Below are positions 43,559-53,521 of a stretch of DNA of 64,000 nucleotides, in pieces; position 1 is the first letter of the stretch, and each line of letters starts with the position of its first letter. A program made the position numbers and the translations under genes. Origin of the DNA: Lactobacillus sp. (GTDB lineage Bacteria > Bacillota > Bacilli > Lactobacillales > Lactobacillaceae); the NCBI GenBank assembly GCA_022651245.1, contig JALCQM010000005.1, positions 17,860-81,859 of the forward strand. The letters run 5' to 3'. A model generated the notes under the pieces. That model saw nothing but the letters and a program-made list of their open reading frames with translations, had not been told where the DNA came from and searched no databases.

Positions 43559-44311
43559 TCAATGATAGGTGTCGATATAATAACGGAATAGGGCGTCGAC
43601 GACAAACTCTAAGCAAGAGAAATAGTTGTACTCGGTATCGGGAATGTTGGATATATGTAGACGTGTGCTGACATAATAGAGATTGAACGTCGCTTGAGAA
43701 GATAGACTATTTTGGGATAGGGGCGTGATTGAGATTAAAGTAACATTTTTGACGTGCAGGCGCATCAGGTGGTTATTGATTTCTTGGTTTTCACCAGAAA
43801 AGGAGATGACAATTAGTAAATCTTCAGAACCAACCGTGTCCAGCGCCCATTTAAGCTCAGTGATCGAAGGAATGGCATACATACGCTGGTCAACGGCAAT
43901 GAAATTCCGTGCTAGTAACTCGCAGGCCCTTTTCTCGCCCCAATCTGTCCCATAGAGATAGATGTGTCTAGCCTCGTGAATTGCCTTAACTAGAGGTTGT
44001 AGGTCGGTTTGGGAGAGTAGTGACATGGTGTCTTTCATGTCTTTTTCTAATGCCGTGAAATAGTCGGTGCGCTCGGGTTGACTAATATCGCGCTCATGCC
44101 GAAGGAAATACTTCATTTCTGATAGCCCATTAAAATCGAGCTTCTTTGAAATACGTGTTAACGTTGCTGGAGATGTGAAGGTGAGTTCACTAAGCTCCTT
44201 TGAGGTCATGTGACTGATCGATTCACGGTTCTTTAAAAGATAGGAGAGAATTTGAATATCATTTTTGGTGAGCAGTCCAGTTTTGCTATTGATTAAATCT
44301 TCGAACCTCAT
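43559..44311 (-). CDS. RpiR/MurR-family transcriptional regulator
   Basis: HTH TSKELSELTFTSPATLTRISKKLDFNGLSEMKYFLRHE plus SIS domain; start ATG 44311 with RBS AGGAGG. Confidence 0.85.
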   Translation of the reverse strand: MRFEDLINSKTGLLTKNDIQILSYLLKNRESISHMTSKELSELTFTSPATLTRISKKLDFNGLSEMKYFLRHERDISQPERTDYFTALEKDMKDTMSLLSQTDLQPLVKAIHEARHIYLYGTDWGEKRACELLARNFIAVDQRMYAIPSITELKWALDTVGSEDLLIVISFSGENQEINNHLMRLHVKNVTLISITPLSQNSLSSQATFNLYYVSTRLHISNIPDTEYNYFSCLEFVVDALFRYYIDTYH

Positions 44312-44376
44312 GTTTTGCCTCCTAAAGTAAAATGAAACGTCTTTCGCGTTTTGAAACAAATTTCAACAATTGTAAT

Positions 44377-44390
44377 TGTAAACGTTTTCT
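44377..44390. promoter_or_regulatory. CcpA cre site
   Basis: TGTAAACGTTTTCT matches TGWAARCGYTWNCW at all positions. Confidence 0.8.
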
Positions 44391-44456
44391 ACAAAAAGCG
44401 CTAATTCCTGTTATTTTTAACCTATACTGGTGTCGAGCCAAGAAGGAGGCAATATT

Positions 44457-45788
44457 ATGAAGTTCAAAGATCTACATGTTGCGATTGCCGGTGGTGGGAG
44501 CACCTATACGCCAGGTATTGTGCAGGCAATTCTGCATAATAGTGATAGGTTCCCGATTACTAAAATTACACTTTATGATATTGATCAAGAACGAAACTAC
44601 GATATGCAGCTGATTATCGCGTATATGTTGAAACATGATGGTTATGATAACGTTGAGCTGAATGCGACGCTTAATCCAAAAGAGGCGTTTACAGGGGTTG
44701 ATTTTGTTTTTTCGCAGATTCGTGTCGGTGGTATGCAGATGCGCGAAAAGGATGAAAAGATTCCGCTGTCTCACGGCTTAGTGGGCCAAGAGACTTGTGG
44801 GGTTGGTGGCTTTTCATATGGCCTTCGTTCGATCAAAGGCCTGCTAGAGGTTGTTGGTTACGTTCAGGAGTACGCACCAGATGCCTGGATCCTAAATTAC
44901 ACAAACCCAGAAACCTTGATCGCAGAAGCAATTCGGCGTCAATTTCCTAAGGCTCAGATGCTAAATGCCTGCGATATGACGATCTCTATTGAAGAGACGA
45001 TGGCACGTAATTTTGGGTATGACCGGAAGAATTGGATCGCACAATATTATGGACTTAATCACTTTGGGTGGTATACCTCGATCTATGACAAGTCATTACA
45101 ACGTGATGTGATGCCAGAGTTGATTCAAAAACTGCTAAAAGCACCGATGCAGATTGCCTCTTTCAACAAGGGGGATAAGAGCTGGCAGGATGCCTGGAAC
45201 AAACTCAGTATGATTCTGAAATTATTCCCTGATTATTTACCGAACAATTATCTGGAGTATTACTTCTTCCCGGATATTGTGGTCAAAGAGCAGGATCCTA
45301 ACTATACTCGAGCAAACATGGTCATGGATGGGCGACTGAAGCACACCAAAGATATGGCTAATCAAATCCGTAATAAAGCAGATGGCGAAATTTTAGACTT
45401 TGATTTCGGTGAACACGGTCAATATATTGTTGATATGGCGACCTCAATTTTGAATGATAGTCATGAACGTTTCATGTTGATTCAACCCAACATGGGTGCG
45501 ATTCCTAACTTGCGTCCCGATGCTGTCGTCGAAATTCCAACTTATGTTGGCCGTTTAGGGGGAGAACCGATTGCAATGCGGCACCCGATCAACGATTTTC
45601 ATAAAGGGTTGATGGAGGCACAAAATGCTGCTGAGAAGCTGCTTGTTGATGGCTACTTTGAGCATTCGTATCAAAAAATTCTTGAAGCCTTCACCTTGAA
45701 CCAAACGGTACCTTCGGCGGATAAAGCGAAAGAAGTACTTGATGACCTTATTGTTGCCAATAAAGATTACTGGCCGGAACTCCACTAA
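44457..45788 (+). CDS. GH4 6-phospho-alpha-glucosidase-like enzyme
   Basis: VAIAGGGSTYTPGIVQAIL NAD-binding; NACDM motif (Asp, as in alpha-type) and GLNHFGW. Confidence 0.85.
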   Translation: MKFKDLHVAIAGGGSTYTPGIVQAILHNSDRFPITKITLYDIDQERNYDMQLIIAYMLKHDGYDNVELNATLNPKEAFTGVDFVFSQIRVGGMQMREKDEKIPLSHGLVGQETCGVGGFSYGLRSIKGLLEVVGYVQEYAPDAWILNYTNPETLIAEAIRRQFPKAQMLNACDMTISIEETMARNFGYDRKNWIAQYYGLNHFGWYTSIYDKSLQRDVMPELIQKLLKAPMQIASFNKGDKSWQDAWNKLSMILKLFPDYLPNNYLEYYFFPDIVVKEQDPNYTRANMVMDGRLKHTKDMANQIRNKADGEILDFDFGEHGQYIVDMATSILNDSHERFMLIQPNMGAIPNLRPDAVVEIPTYVGRLGGEPIAMRHPINDFHKGLMEAQNAAEKLLVDGYFEHSYQKILEAFTLNQTVPSADKAKEVLDDLIVANKDYWPELH

Positions 45789-45811
45789 AAAGAGTAGCGA
45801 GGTGCGGGACA

Positions 45812-47917
45812 ATGATGGCAAAATTTCAGCGCTTTGGTGGCGCTATGTTTACGCCCGTGGTGTTCTTCGTATTTTCTGGAATCATCGTCGGATTGACTTC
45901 CGTTTTTACGAATCCGACCATCATGGGAAGCATTGCCGGTGACGGCACTGCATGGACTAATTTTTGGAGTATTATTGACGCCGGTGGGTGGACAGTTTTC
46001 AACAACATGGAAGTTCTGTTCGTCATCGGATTACCTCTTGGGTTAGCAAATAAAGCAAAAGAACGTGCGGCATTGGAAGCATTCGTTCTGTACATGACGT
46101 TTAATAACTTTGTTAACATCATTCTACAGCACTGGGGTAAGGGGCTTGGTGTTAACTTGGCTTCAACGGCTGAAACCAGTGGCTTAAAGGTCATTGCCGG
46201 GGTCAAGACTTTAGATACCGGGGTGATTGGTGCCATTTTGATTGCCGGTCTGGTTGTCTGGCTACACAATCGTTATTTTGATGTAAAACTCCCGGATTGG
46301 CTAGGGGTTTTCCAAGGCTCTGCTTTTGTTGCAATGATTGGATTCTTTGCCATGATACCAGTAGCTGCACTCTTTTGCTGGATCTGGCCGGCCTTTCAGC
46401 ATGGCGTTTTACAGCTACAATTCTTCATGGTTAAGTCGGGACGACTAGGGATCTTCATGTATATCTTCTTGGAGAAGGCCCTCTTACCGGTCGGGTTACA
46501 TCACTTTATTTACGCACCGTTCCAGTATGGCCCCGCTATCGTTGAAGGCGGAACAACGTTGTATTGGATGAAACATATTACGGCGTTTGCAGCGTCAACG
46601 AAGTCAATGACGACGCTATTTCCAGAAGGTGGCTTTGCAATGCAAGGCCTATCCAACATTTTTGGGGTTCCAGGGATTGCGCTCGCGTTTTATGCGACGG
46701 CAAAGCAAAAAAACCGTAAGAAAGTACTCGCACTGATTGTTCCCGGCGTGTTGACCTCTGTTTTTGCCGGGATAACTGAGCCATTCGATTATACGTTCCT
46801 GTTCATTGCACCAGTACTCTTTTATGTCCATGCCTTGTTGGCAGCGACGCTTGCGACGACAATGTACAGTTTTGGCGTTACCGGTGATATGCAAGGCGGT
46901 TTGATCGAAATGGCAGCCAAAAACTACATTCCAATGTGGGCGAATCACTGGCTGACATACGTCATTCAATGGGGGCTAGGGCTGGCCTTTATTGCAATCT
47001 ACTTCTTTATTTTCCGGTACTTAATCTTGAAATTTAATTTTCCAACGCCAGGTCGTACGGATGACGAGATGGTTAACATGTTCACCAAGAAAGATTATCA
47101 AGCTAAAAAGGCTGGTAAATCTGGCAAGAATAGCGATAGTCCGTTCAGAGTCGCCGCTGGTGAATACATCAAATTGTTAGGTGGTGCCGCTAATATCTCA
47201 ACGGTTAATAACTGTTTTACTCGTCTGCGGCTAACGATCAAAGACCCAGCACAATTAGCTACTGACGCTGCGTTTATGGGTGCAGGAGCAAAGGGCGTGG
47301 TTCGTAACGGGGATGCCGTTCAAATTATCGTAGGGACTGATGTGACAAACGTCCGCGAAGAAGTCGACGCTTTGATGGATGAAGGAACAGGAGCCACAAG
47401 TGTCGCAACCGTGTATGAGCCTGCTAAGCCAGAAAGTGACGAACCGACGGCGACAAAGGCGACGCTATTTGCACCGGTAAACGGTAACTTTATGAATTTA
47501 GAGGATGTTCCGGATGATGTCTTCTCAAAGAAAATGGTTGGTGAAGGGTTCGCAATTAGGCCTGCCGATGGGAATATCTATGCCGGGGTTTCGGGCCGCA
47601 TCACAAGTGTTTTCCCAACCAAACATGCGCTGGGGATCAAGACAGACAATGGCATTGAATTGATGCTGCATTTGGGATTAGATACTGTTGAGCTCAAAGG
47701 TGAACCATTCGATGTTGTCGTTAAAGAAGGTGACCGCGTCGCACCAGAAACATTAGTTGCAAAGATGGATATTCATAAGATCGAGATGGCTGGCAAAGAT
47801 CCTGTCGTCTTGATGGTCATGGTGAATAGTAGTCAGTTCTTGCTTGGTAATTTCAAAGCAGAGGTTGGATCTGAAGTCAACCATGGCACACCAATTTTGG
47901 ACGTTGATCGTGCGTAG
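45812..47917 (+). CDS. PTS EIICBA, alpha-glucoside/glucose family
   Basis: EIIC TMs, EIIB NNCFTRLRLTIKD, EIIA LMLHLGLDTVELKGEPF fused. Confidence 0.88.
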   Translation: MMAKFQRFGGAMFTPVVFFVFSGIIVGLTSVFTNPTIMGSIAGDGTAWTNFWSIIDAGGWTVFNNMEVLFVIGLPLGLANKAKERAALEAFVLYMTFNNFVNIILQHWGKGLGVNLASTAETSGLKVIAGVKTLDTGVIGAILIAGLVVWLHNRYFDVKLPDWLGVFQGSAFVAMIGFFAMIPVAALFCWIWPAFQHGVLQLQFFMVKSGRLGIFMYIFLEKALLPVGLHHFIYAPFQYGPAIVEGGTTLYWMKHITAFAASTKSMTTLFPEGGFAMQGLSNIFGVPGIALAFYATAKQKNRKKVLALIVPGVLTSVFAGITEPFDYTFLFIAPVLFYVHALLAATLATTMYSFGVTGDMQGGLIEMAAKNYIPMWANHWLTYVIQWGLGLAFIAIYFFIFRYLILKFNFPTPGRTDDEMVNMFTKKDYQAKKAGKSGKNSDSPFRVAAGEYIKLLGGAANISTVNNCFTRLRLTIKDPAQLATDAAFMGAGAKGVVRNGDAVQIIVGTDVTNVREEVDALMDEGTGATSVATVYEPAKPESDEPTATKATLFAPVNGNFMNLEDVPDDVFSKKMVGEGFAIRPADGNIYAGVSGRITSVFPTKHALGIKTDNGIELMLHLGLDTVELKGEPFDVVVKEGDRVAPETLVAKMDIHKIEMAGKDPVVLMVMVNSSQFLLGNFKAEVGSEVNHGTPILDVDRA

Positions 47918-47998
47918 TGTTGATTACTGAAGGATTCTGGGCGTATTCGTTCATAAAAACGGGTACGCTTTTGTTTTGGGGATGTGTAAGGAGTGACT

Positions 47999-48871
47999 AT
48001 GGAAAATCTATTATTAGGGCTGATACCGGCAGTTGGCTGGGGATCACAGTCAATCGTCATGCAGAAAATTGGCGGAAGGTTTACAAATAAGGCCTTTGGT
48101 ATGGTGACAGGCGCCGTTATTTTTGCCGTAATCGTTACCTTGATCAGGCAACCGGTCAATTTAACGCTACCCTTAATCGTTGGTTCGACGTTGAGCGGTA
48201 TTTGTTGGAGCATCGGACTGTTGATGCAGGTCTATTCCTTCGATTTACTAGGTATTTCTAAAGCAATGCCGATCAGTACTGGCGAGCAACTTATAGGGAC
48301 TGTGTTGATTGGTGCCTTGTACTTTCACGAATGGACAACGGTCAAGCAATTTAGCATTGGTGTGTTGGCAGTCGTATTAATTATTGTCGGTGTTGTGATC
48401 ATTGCGCTGAAAGGACGCGGCAGGGCAAACGGTGGTAATGCGGGACAGTCACTAGCGTATGCTTTAGGTGTTTTGACAATTTCATCGTTTGGTCTGATTG
48501 GATATGCTGTAATTCCGCGAGTTTTTAATTTGAATGGCTGGGATATGTTGTTGCCACAGTCGCTGGCAATGTGGGTCTCAATGTTCCTCTTTATTTCGGT
48601 TGTTCCTGGTAACCAGATATGGTCAGCGAAGAGTTGGCAAAACATTGTGACGGGAATGTGTTTTGCCGTTGCCAACTTAGCAATCTTAATATCGAATCAG
48701 GTCAATGGATTAGCCATTGGCTACACGCTCTCGCAACTTAACGTCGTTATTGCGACGTTAGGTGGTCTATTCATTCTCCATGAACATCATGGTAAGAATG
48801 GTCGGCTTAGAATTTCTGTAGGCCTTACGTTGGTCATCGCTGGGGCTATCTTTATCGGTACAACTAGGTAG
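47999..48871 (+). CDS. GRP/RhaT-family sugar uptake protein (GlcU-like)
   Basis: ENLLLGLIPAVGWGSQSIVMQKIGG; 10-TM pattern. Confidence 0.85.
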   Translation: MENLLLGLIPAVGWGSQSIVMQKIGGRFTNKAFGMVTGAVIFAVIVTLIRQPVNLTLPLIVGSTLSGICWSIGLLMQVYSFDLLGISKAMPISTGEQLIGTVLIGALYFHEWTTVKQFSIGVLAVVLIIVGVVIIALKGRGRANGGNAGQSLAYALGVLTISSFGLIGYAVIPRVFNLNGWDMLLPQSLAMWVSMFLFISVVPGNQIWSAKSWQNIVTGMCFAVANLAILISNQVNGLAIGYTLSQLNVVIATLGGLFILHEHHGKNGRLRISVGLTLVIAGAIFIGTTR

Positions 48872-48913
48872 ATACGATCGATCAATTTGTATAGCGGCCC
48901 GGATTGATAGCAC

Positions 48914-48962
48914 AAGCGCCGTCATCCCACATAATAATTTGTGAGGTGACGGCGCTTTTTTG
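48914..48962 (+). terminator. Terminator
   Basis: AAGCGCCGTCA...TGACGGCGCTTTTTT. Confidence 0.75.
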
Positions 48963-48998
48963 GTGCTACTTTGTGGAGAGTGGGTATTGATTGCTATC

Positions 48999-49124
48999 GC
49001 GCTTTAAACGCGTTCACCAGCACAACGGTGAGGCGTACAAGGCATCGCGTCAGCGTGTGGCTGACGCCACCCACTGCCACGCTACCTTACACCCATGCCT
49101 AAATGCGCCTTGGCTCACGCTCTG
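48999..49124 (-). repeat. Structured repeat unit (type D, minus), overlaps rarA 3' end
   Basis: Minus strand CAGAGCGTGAGCCAAGGCGCATTTAGGCATGGGTGTAAGGTAGCGTGGCAGTGGGTGGCGTCAGCC...CGTTTAAAGCGCG. Confidence 0.75.
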
Positions 49125-50392
49125 CCGTTTTGTTTTTTCCGTATTTGTTCTAGCCTTTGTGCTAAGGCTTGTTCGTATTTGCCTGTGGTTTTGGGGTCGT
49201 AGTAGTGTTTGCCGCGGAGGGTTTCTGGGAGGTAGTCTTGTTGGACCCAGTCGCCTGGGTAGTCGTGCGGGTATTTGTAGCCGACCCCGTGACCGAGGGC
49301 TTTGGCGCCTTTGTAATGCGCGTCGCGGAGGTCGTCGGGGATGGCGCCAGCGTGGCCACCCCGGACGTCTTCAAGTGCGGCGTCGATCGCGGCCATGGCT
49401 GTGTTGGACTTGGGTGCGAGGCACAAGTCAATAACCGCGTTGGCCAAGGGAATCCGGCCTTCAGGGAGGCCGAGGCGTTCAGCGGCTTGGATCGCGGTCA
49501 AGGTGCGGTTGGCGGTTTGGGGGTTGGCCAAGCCGACGTCTTCATAGGCGATTACCAATAGCCGCCGTAAAATGCTGGGTAGGTCGCCGATGGTGATCAG
49601 GCGCGCGAGGTAATGTAAGGCGGCGTCGACATCCGAGCCGCGAATGCTTTTTTGGAAGGCCGAGATCAAGTCGTAGTGGGCGTCACCGTCAGCATCCCCG
49701 TCGATTGCCCGCTTTTGTAAGGATTGGTGCATCACGTCTGGGGTGATGGTGATGTGGCCGTCGGCTTCCGGCGTGGATAAAACGGCGAGTTCCAAGGCAT
49801 TCAAGGCACTACGCAGGTCGCCGTTGGTCGCATGGGTCAAAAAGTCGCGGGCGGCAGCTTCCAAAACGACCGGGTAGTCGCCAAGGCCGCGCGTTTTGTC
49901 GGCTAAGGCGCGGGTGATAGCGTCGTCGATGTCGTCAGGCGTCAGTGGGAAGACCTGGAAGATCTGCGTCCGGCTACGGATCGCGGGTAAAATGCTCATG
50001 TACGGGTTCTCAGTCGTCGCCCCGACCAAAACGATGCGGCCGGATTCTAGGTGTGGCAGCAGGAAGTCTTGCTTGGTTTTGTCTAGGCGGTGAATTTCGT
50101 CGAGTAATAAGATCACGGTGCCTGACATGCGCGCTTCTTCGGCGACGATCTGCAGGTCCTTTTTGGTGTCGGTCGCGGCGTTGAGGGTCCGGAAGGCGTA
50201 CTTGGTCGCACCGGCGATCGCACTGGCAATGCTGGTTTTGCCGGTGCCAGGTGGGCCGTACAGGATCATTGAGCTGAGGCGATGGGCCTTGACCATGCGG
50301 CGGATGATCTGGTCTGGGCCGACCAGGTGTTGCTGGCCGACGACCTCATCGAGGTTTTGCGGCCGCATACGGTAGGCAAGCGGTTGTGGCAT
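49115..50392 (-). CDS. rarA: Replication-associated recombination protein A (AAA ATPase)
   Basis: MRPQNLDEVVGQQHLVG, YGPPGTGKTSIASAIA, LLLDEIHRL. Confidence 0.94.
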   Translation of the reverse strand: MPQPLAYRMRPQNLDEVVGQQHLVGPDQIIRRMVKAHRLSSMILYGPPGTGKTSIASAIAGATKYAFRTLNAATDTKKDLQIVAEEARMSGTVILLLDEIHRLDKTKQDFLLPHLESGRIVLVGATTENPYMSILPAIRSRTQIFQVFPLTPDDIDDAITRALADKTRGLGDYPVVLEAAARDFLTHATNGDLRSALNALELAVLSTPEADGHITITPDVMHQSLQKRAIDGDADGDAHYDLISAFQKSIRGSDVDAALHYLARLITIGDLPSILRRLLVIAYEDVGLANPQTANRTLTAIQAAERLGLPEGRIPLANAVIDLCLAPKSNTAMAAIDAALEDVRGGHAGAIPDDLRDAHYKGAKALGHGVGYKYPHDYPGDWVQQDYLPETLRGKHYYDPKTTGKYEQALAQRLEQIRKKQNGRA

Positions 50393-50508
50393 GTTCTCAT
50401 TTCCTTTCAGGTAAGGCTTTATCCGTCAATGATAACACAGGCCGTTTCCAACCGGCCGCCACCGTGGTAGCATAGAGTTTGCAGAAAAACGGATAGATGG
50501 GAGCATTG

Positions 50509-52182
50509 TTGGCTATGTATGATTATGAGCGGATGATCACGCAGCTCAATTTGATCGGCCTTTTACCACAGACCCAAGCGCGCTTGCAGGTGCGCTTGGC
50601 GCCGAGTGCGGTGGCGTTGCCGCAGAGCCCTTATTGGCACGCTGATGAGCAAACGGTGGTGGTGACGTTGCCGTGGGAAAGCGATTTGCGGACGCTGACG
50701 CGGCAGTTGACGGCGGTGTTGACGACGTTGCGTCGCGCAGGGGTGGACACAACGTTAAGCAACCAGCCTTTCACCATTGCTTGGGTGTTGCCGGAGACGC
50801 TGTTTGAGCGCAGTTATGCCGCCATCGCCGACGCCAAAGACGCGCCAGATTACCTCGCGTTTCGCAATGCCTGGTACGTGCGGTTCGCCCAAGTTTGGGG
50901 CAAGGCGCAGCCGCAGCTGCAAGCGCAATTTGGCGTCACAGCAGGGTTTGACTTGCACTTGTTAGGGGATGACCCCGAGACGCACGGCGTCGTCGGGGTG
51001 CAGTGGGAAGCGGTACCGCTGTTGGCCAATACCGATACCGGTAGTCAGACGCAAAGCTTACTGTGGCTACGCGGCGCCTTATGGGGCTTATTGTGCAACC
51101 AGTTACCGGCACAGTTGGCGACCTGGGGGCCACGCGTGGTTTTGGATTTGGAGACGGTGGCGAGCCTGCAGCGCTTGCAGCCTGGCGCCAAGCGGCAGGT
51201 CCCCACGCTGGATGACGGGTTGCACTTACCGGGGTATCCCCAGTTGACGCTCGACAGTCAGCTCTTATTGGGTGCGGCTTTGACAACGGGCCATTCGGTC
51301 ACGGTGTTAGATGAGCGCGCCGAGGTGTTGCAGATCGACACGCAGCTCATCGCGGGTGGGGCGCTGTTGAACAGCGCGGCTTCGGCGAATGCGGCGCGGT
51401 CGAAGCCGGCGCAAAAAGCGCTTTTGGCGACGCGCGGGTTGCCCGTTCCGCCAGCAGCGGTGTATGTGAACCAGGCGACCGCGCTGCACGACTTCCACAC
51501 CAGTTACACCCATAAGGCGCTAGCAATCAAGCCCACCACCGGGCAAAATGGGTTAGGCGTCTCGGTCTTCCGGCTGCCGCCAACAGAAGCAGCGTTCAAA
51601 GCAGCGTTTGACCAAGCGGCGCAATACGGGCCCGTTTTGATCGAAACGTATGTGACCGGGGCCAGCTATCGCTTTTTCGTTCAAGATGGGGCAGTCAAGG
51701 CCGTCATGGAAATGACGCCGGCCAATGTGGTCGGGGACGGGCGGCGGACGGTGGCGGCGTTAGTCAGCCACAAAAACGCCCGGCGGCCTGCGGGGTGGCA
51801 ACCATTGGTGTTAGATGCTACCGCGGAAGCGACGCTAGCGAGTCAAGGCGTGACTGCAGAGACGGTGCCGGCCCGCGGCCACCAAGTCTTCCTGCAAACC
51901 GTGGCCAATACCCGCTTCGGTGGGGATGGCTACGATGTGACCAGCGACTTGGCCGCCGGCTATGCGGAACTGGCGATCCAAGCGGCCGCCGCTTTGGGCC
52001 TACGCGTCGCAGGCGTCGATATGGTGATTGCCAACCTGTATCAGGCTTACACGCCTGAGCATGCTGGTTTGGCCGCCATCTTGAGTGTCACCCCGACACC
52101 GGCGCTGTGGCCGCATGCGGTCGCCCAGATGGGCACTAAGCGCCAGCTGGCGCCCGCCTTGGTCACCAGCTTGTTAGCATAG
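50509..52182 (+). CDS. ATP-grasp ligase with GshF-like C-terminal domain and unassigned N-terminal region
   Basis: C-terminal KPTTGQNGLGVSVF...VLIETYVTGASYRFFVQDGAVKAVMEMTPANVVGDGRRTVAALV ATP-grasp; N-terminal ~290 aa not recognised. Confidence 0.7.
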   Translation: MAMYDYERMITQLNLIGLLPQTQARLQVRLAPSAVALPQSPYWHADEQTVVVTLPWESDLRTLTRQLTAVLTTLRRAGVDTTLSNQPFTIAWVLPETLFERSYAAIADAKDAPDYLAFRNAWYVRFAQVWGKAQPQLQAQFGVTAGFDLHLLGDDPETHGVVGVQWEAVPLLANTDTGSQTQSLLWLRGALWGLLCNQLPAQLATWGPRVVLDLETVASLQRLQPGAKRQVPTLDDGLHLPGYPQLTLDSQLLLGAALTTGHSVTVLDERAEVLQIDTQLIAGGALLNSAASANAARSKPAQKALLATRGLPVPPAAVYVNQATALHDFHTSYTHKALAIKPTTGQNGLGVSVFRLPPTEAAFKAAFDQAAQYGPVLIETYVTGASYRFFVQDGAVKAVMEMTPANVVGDGRRTVAALVSHKNARRPAGWQPLVLDATAEATLASQGVTAETVPARGHQVFLQTVANTRFGGDGYDVTSDLAAGYAELAIQAAAALGLRVAGVDMVIANLYQAYTPEHAGLAAILSVTPTPALWPHAVAQMGTKRQLAPALVTSLLA

Positions 52183-52192
52183 CCACATAAAA

Positions 52193-52220
52193 AGCGCAAA
52201 GTCGTCGCAGACTTTGCGCT
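52193..52220. terminator. Bidirectional terminator
   Basis: AGCGCAAAGTC-gtcgca-GACTTTGCGCT. Confidence 0.75.
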
Positions 52221-52231
52221 ATTTTTGCGGG

Positions 52232-52675
52232 TTATTCATGATGGAAAAGATCGAATAAGCCGTGCTTTTTAGGCTCGGGTGCTTTTTCAGGATAGTGGAG
52301 CCGGATATCGTCGCGATTGATCGCGGTTTGGTTGACGACGAGCAAGGCGAAGGCCTCGGGCGTCGTTTGGGCGGTGTCATCGTTGATGCTTGTGAAAGCC
52401 AGATCAGCTTGGCCGGCGGCTTGCATATATGGGGCAGTTTGTTGTGGTTCTAGCTTACCGTTGAGCAAGACCTTATAGTCGGCTTGGTGGGCAAAAGCCT
52501 GTAGCGCTTTTTGGCACAAGGCGAGGGTCTCCGGGCGTTCGAGTTCGGCGTTCGTGACCGCCAAGGCCACCCGCTCACGCAAGGAGCCGAGGTATTGCCG
52601 GCGCTCGTCCGGACGCGTTTGTGGCGTCCCGTTGAGGCGATCGAGGAGGCGGTCTTGGAGTTCATCATCAGACAT
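52232..52675 (-). CDS. DUF1694 (YueI-like) family protein
   Basis: ERRQYLGSLRERVALAVTNAELE...; paralogue of 34434-34814. Confidence 0.75.
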   Translation of the reverse strand: MSDDELQDRLLDRLNGTPQTRPDERRQYLGSLRERVALAVTNAELERPETLALCQKALQAFAHQADYKVLLNGKLEPQQTAPYMQAAGQADLAFTSINDDTAQTTPEAFALLVVNQTAINRDDIRLHYPEKAPEPKKHGLFDLFHHE

Positions 52676-52733
52676 TAGGCGACAACCTTTCTATGGTAGA
52701 ATTGTCCCCAGTATAACATGGAGGGGAAATGTG

Positions 52734-53327
52734 ATGTTTGATCGCCAAGATTTTGCAGTATTTGATGATCCCACCTTGGCGGGCCGGTTGGGCCGAATTC
52801 GCCAGGAGTTGGATCCTAAGTTCGAACAAGCGGGCCCGGTTTTAGCGGCGCTGTGCCGGCAAGCCGGCCTGCCACCGCAAACTGTGCATATTGCCAAGCA
52901 TGCGCGGCGGCACAAGAATCCGCCGGTGGACACCTGGCTCGCTTTGTCAGCTAACGCGCGCGGTTATAAGATGACGCCGCACCTCGAGCTGGGCTTTTGG
53001 GACGACCGGTTATTTCTATGGGTAGCACTGCTGCAGGAAAGCAAGCCCCAAACCCCAGACTGGGCCGCGGTCACCCAAAACGCCTTGGCCTTGCCAGCCG
53101 ATTTCGAACTCTCAGGAGACCACACCAAGAAAACGGCGGTGCCGCTGACCGCTGCCGCTTTGGCCGCCCAGATCAAGCGGTTTGAAACGGTCAAAAGTGG
53201 GGAATGGTTACTGGGAAAAACCTACTTGCGCGAAGATCCAGCCTGGGACGATCCGGAGGCGTTTTGGCAAGCCTTACAGCAGCGGGTGCAGGCGTTGTTG
53301 CCGGTGTATCAGCTGTTGAGTCGATGA
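52734..53327 (+). CDS. DUF1054 (YktB-like) family protein
   Basis: HIAKHARRHKNPPVDTWLALSANARGYKMTPHLELGFWDDRLFLWVALL. Confidence 0.85.
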   Translation: MFDRQDFAVFDDPTLAGRLGRIRQELDPKFEQAGPVLAALCRQAGLPPQTVHIAKHARRHKNPPVDTWLALSANARGYKMTPHLELGFWDDRLFLWVALLQESKPQTPDWAAVTQNALALPADFELSGDHTKKTAVPLTAAALAAQIKRFETVKSGEWLLGKTYLREDPAWDDPEAFWQALQQRVQALLPVYQLLSR

Positions 53328-53377
53328 AAAATCCCTCTGTTTACCACGTGATGCGCGGTGAACAGGGGGATTTTTGG
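53327..53377. terminator. Bidirectional terminator
   Basis: AAAAATCCC-CTGTT...GAACAG-GGGATTTTT. Confidence 0.75.
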
Positions 53378-53384
53378 TGGGAAA

Positions 53385-53515
53385 CGCGCTCGCCTAAACG
53401 CGCTCCTCAGCACAACGGGGGAGCGTTCTAACCGGTCGCGACGCCAGCCGGCTTTGCCGACTAACGCCACGCCCAGTTAGCCCGTCCCCCTAAAAGCGTG
53501 CTGAGTCGCACTCTG
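53385..53515 (-). repeat. Structured repeat unit (type D, minus)
   Basis: Minus strand CAGAGTGCGACTCAGCACGCTTTTAGGGGGACGGGCTAAC...GTCGGCAAAGCCGGC...GGTTAGAACGCTCCCCCGTTGTGCTGAGGAGCGCG; CTCAGCAC pairs GTGCTGAG. Confidence 0.8.
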
Positions 53516-53521
53516 CACGAC

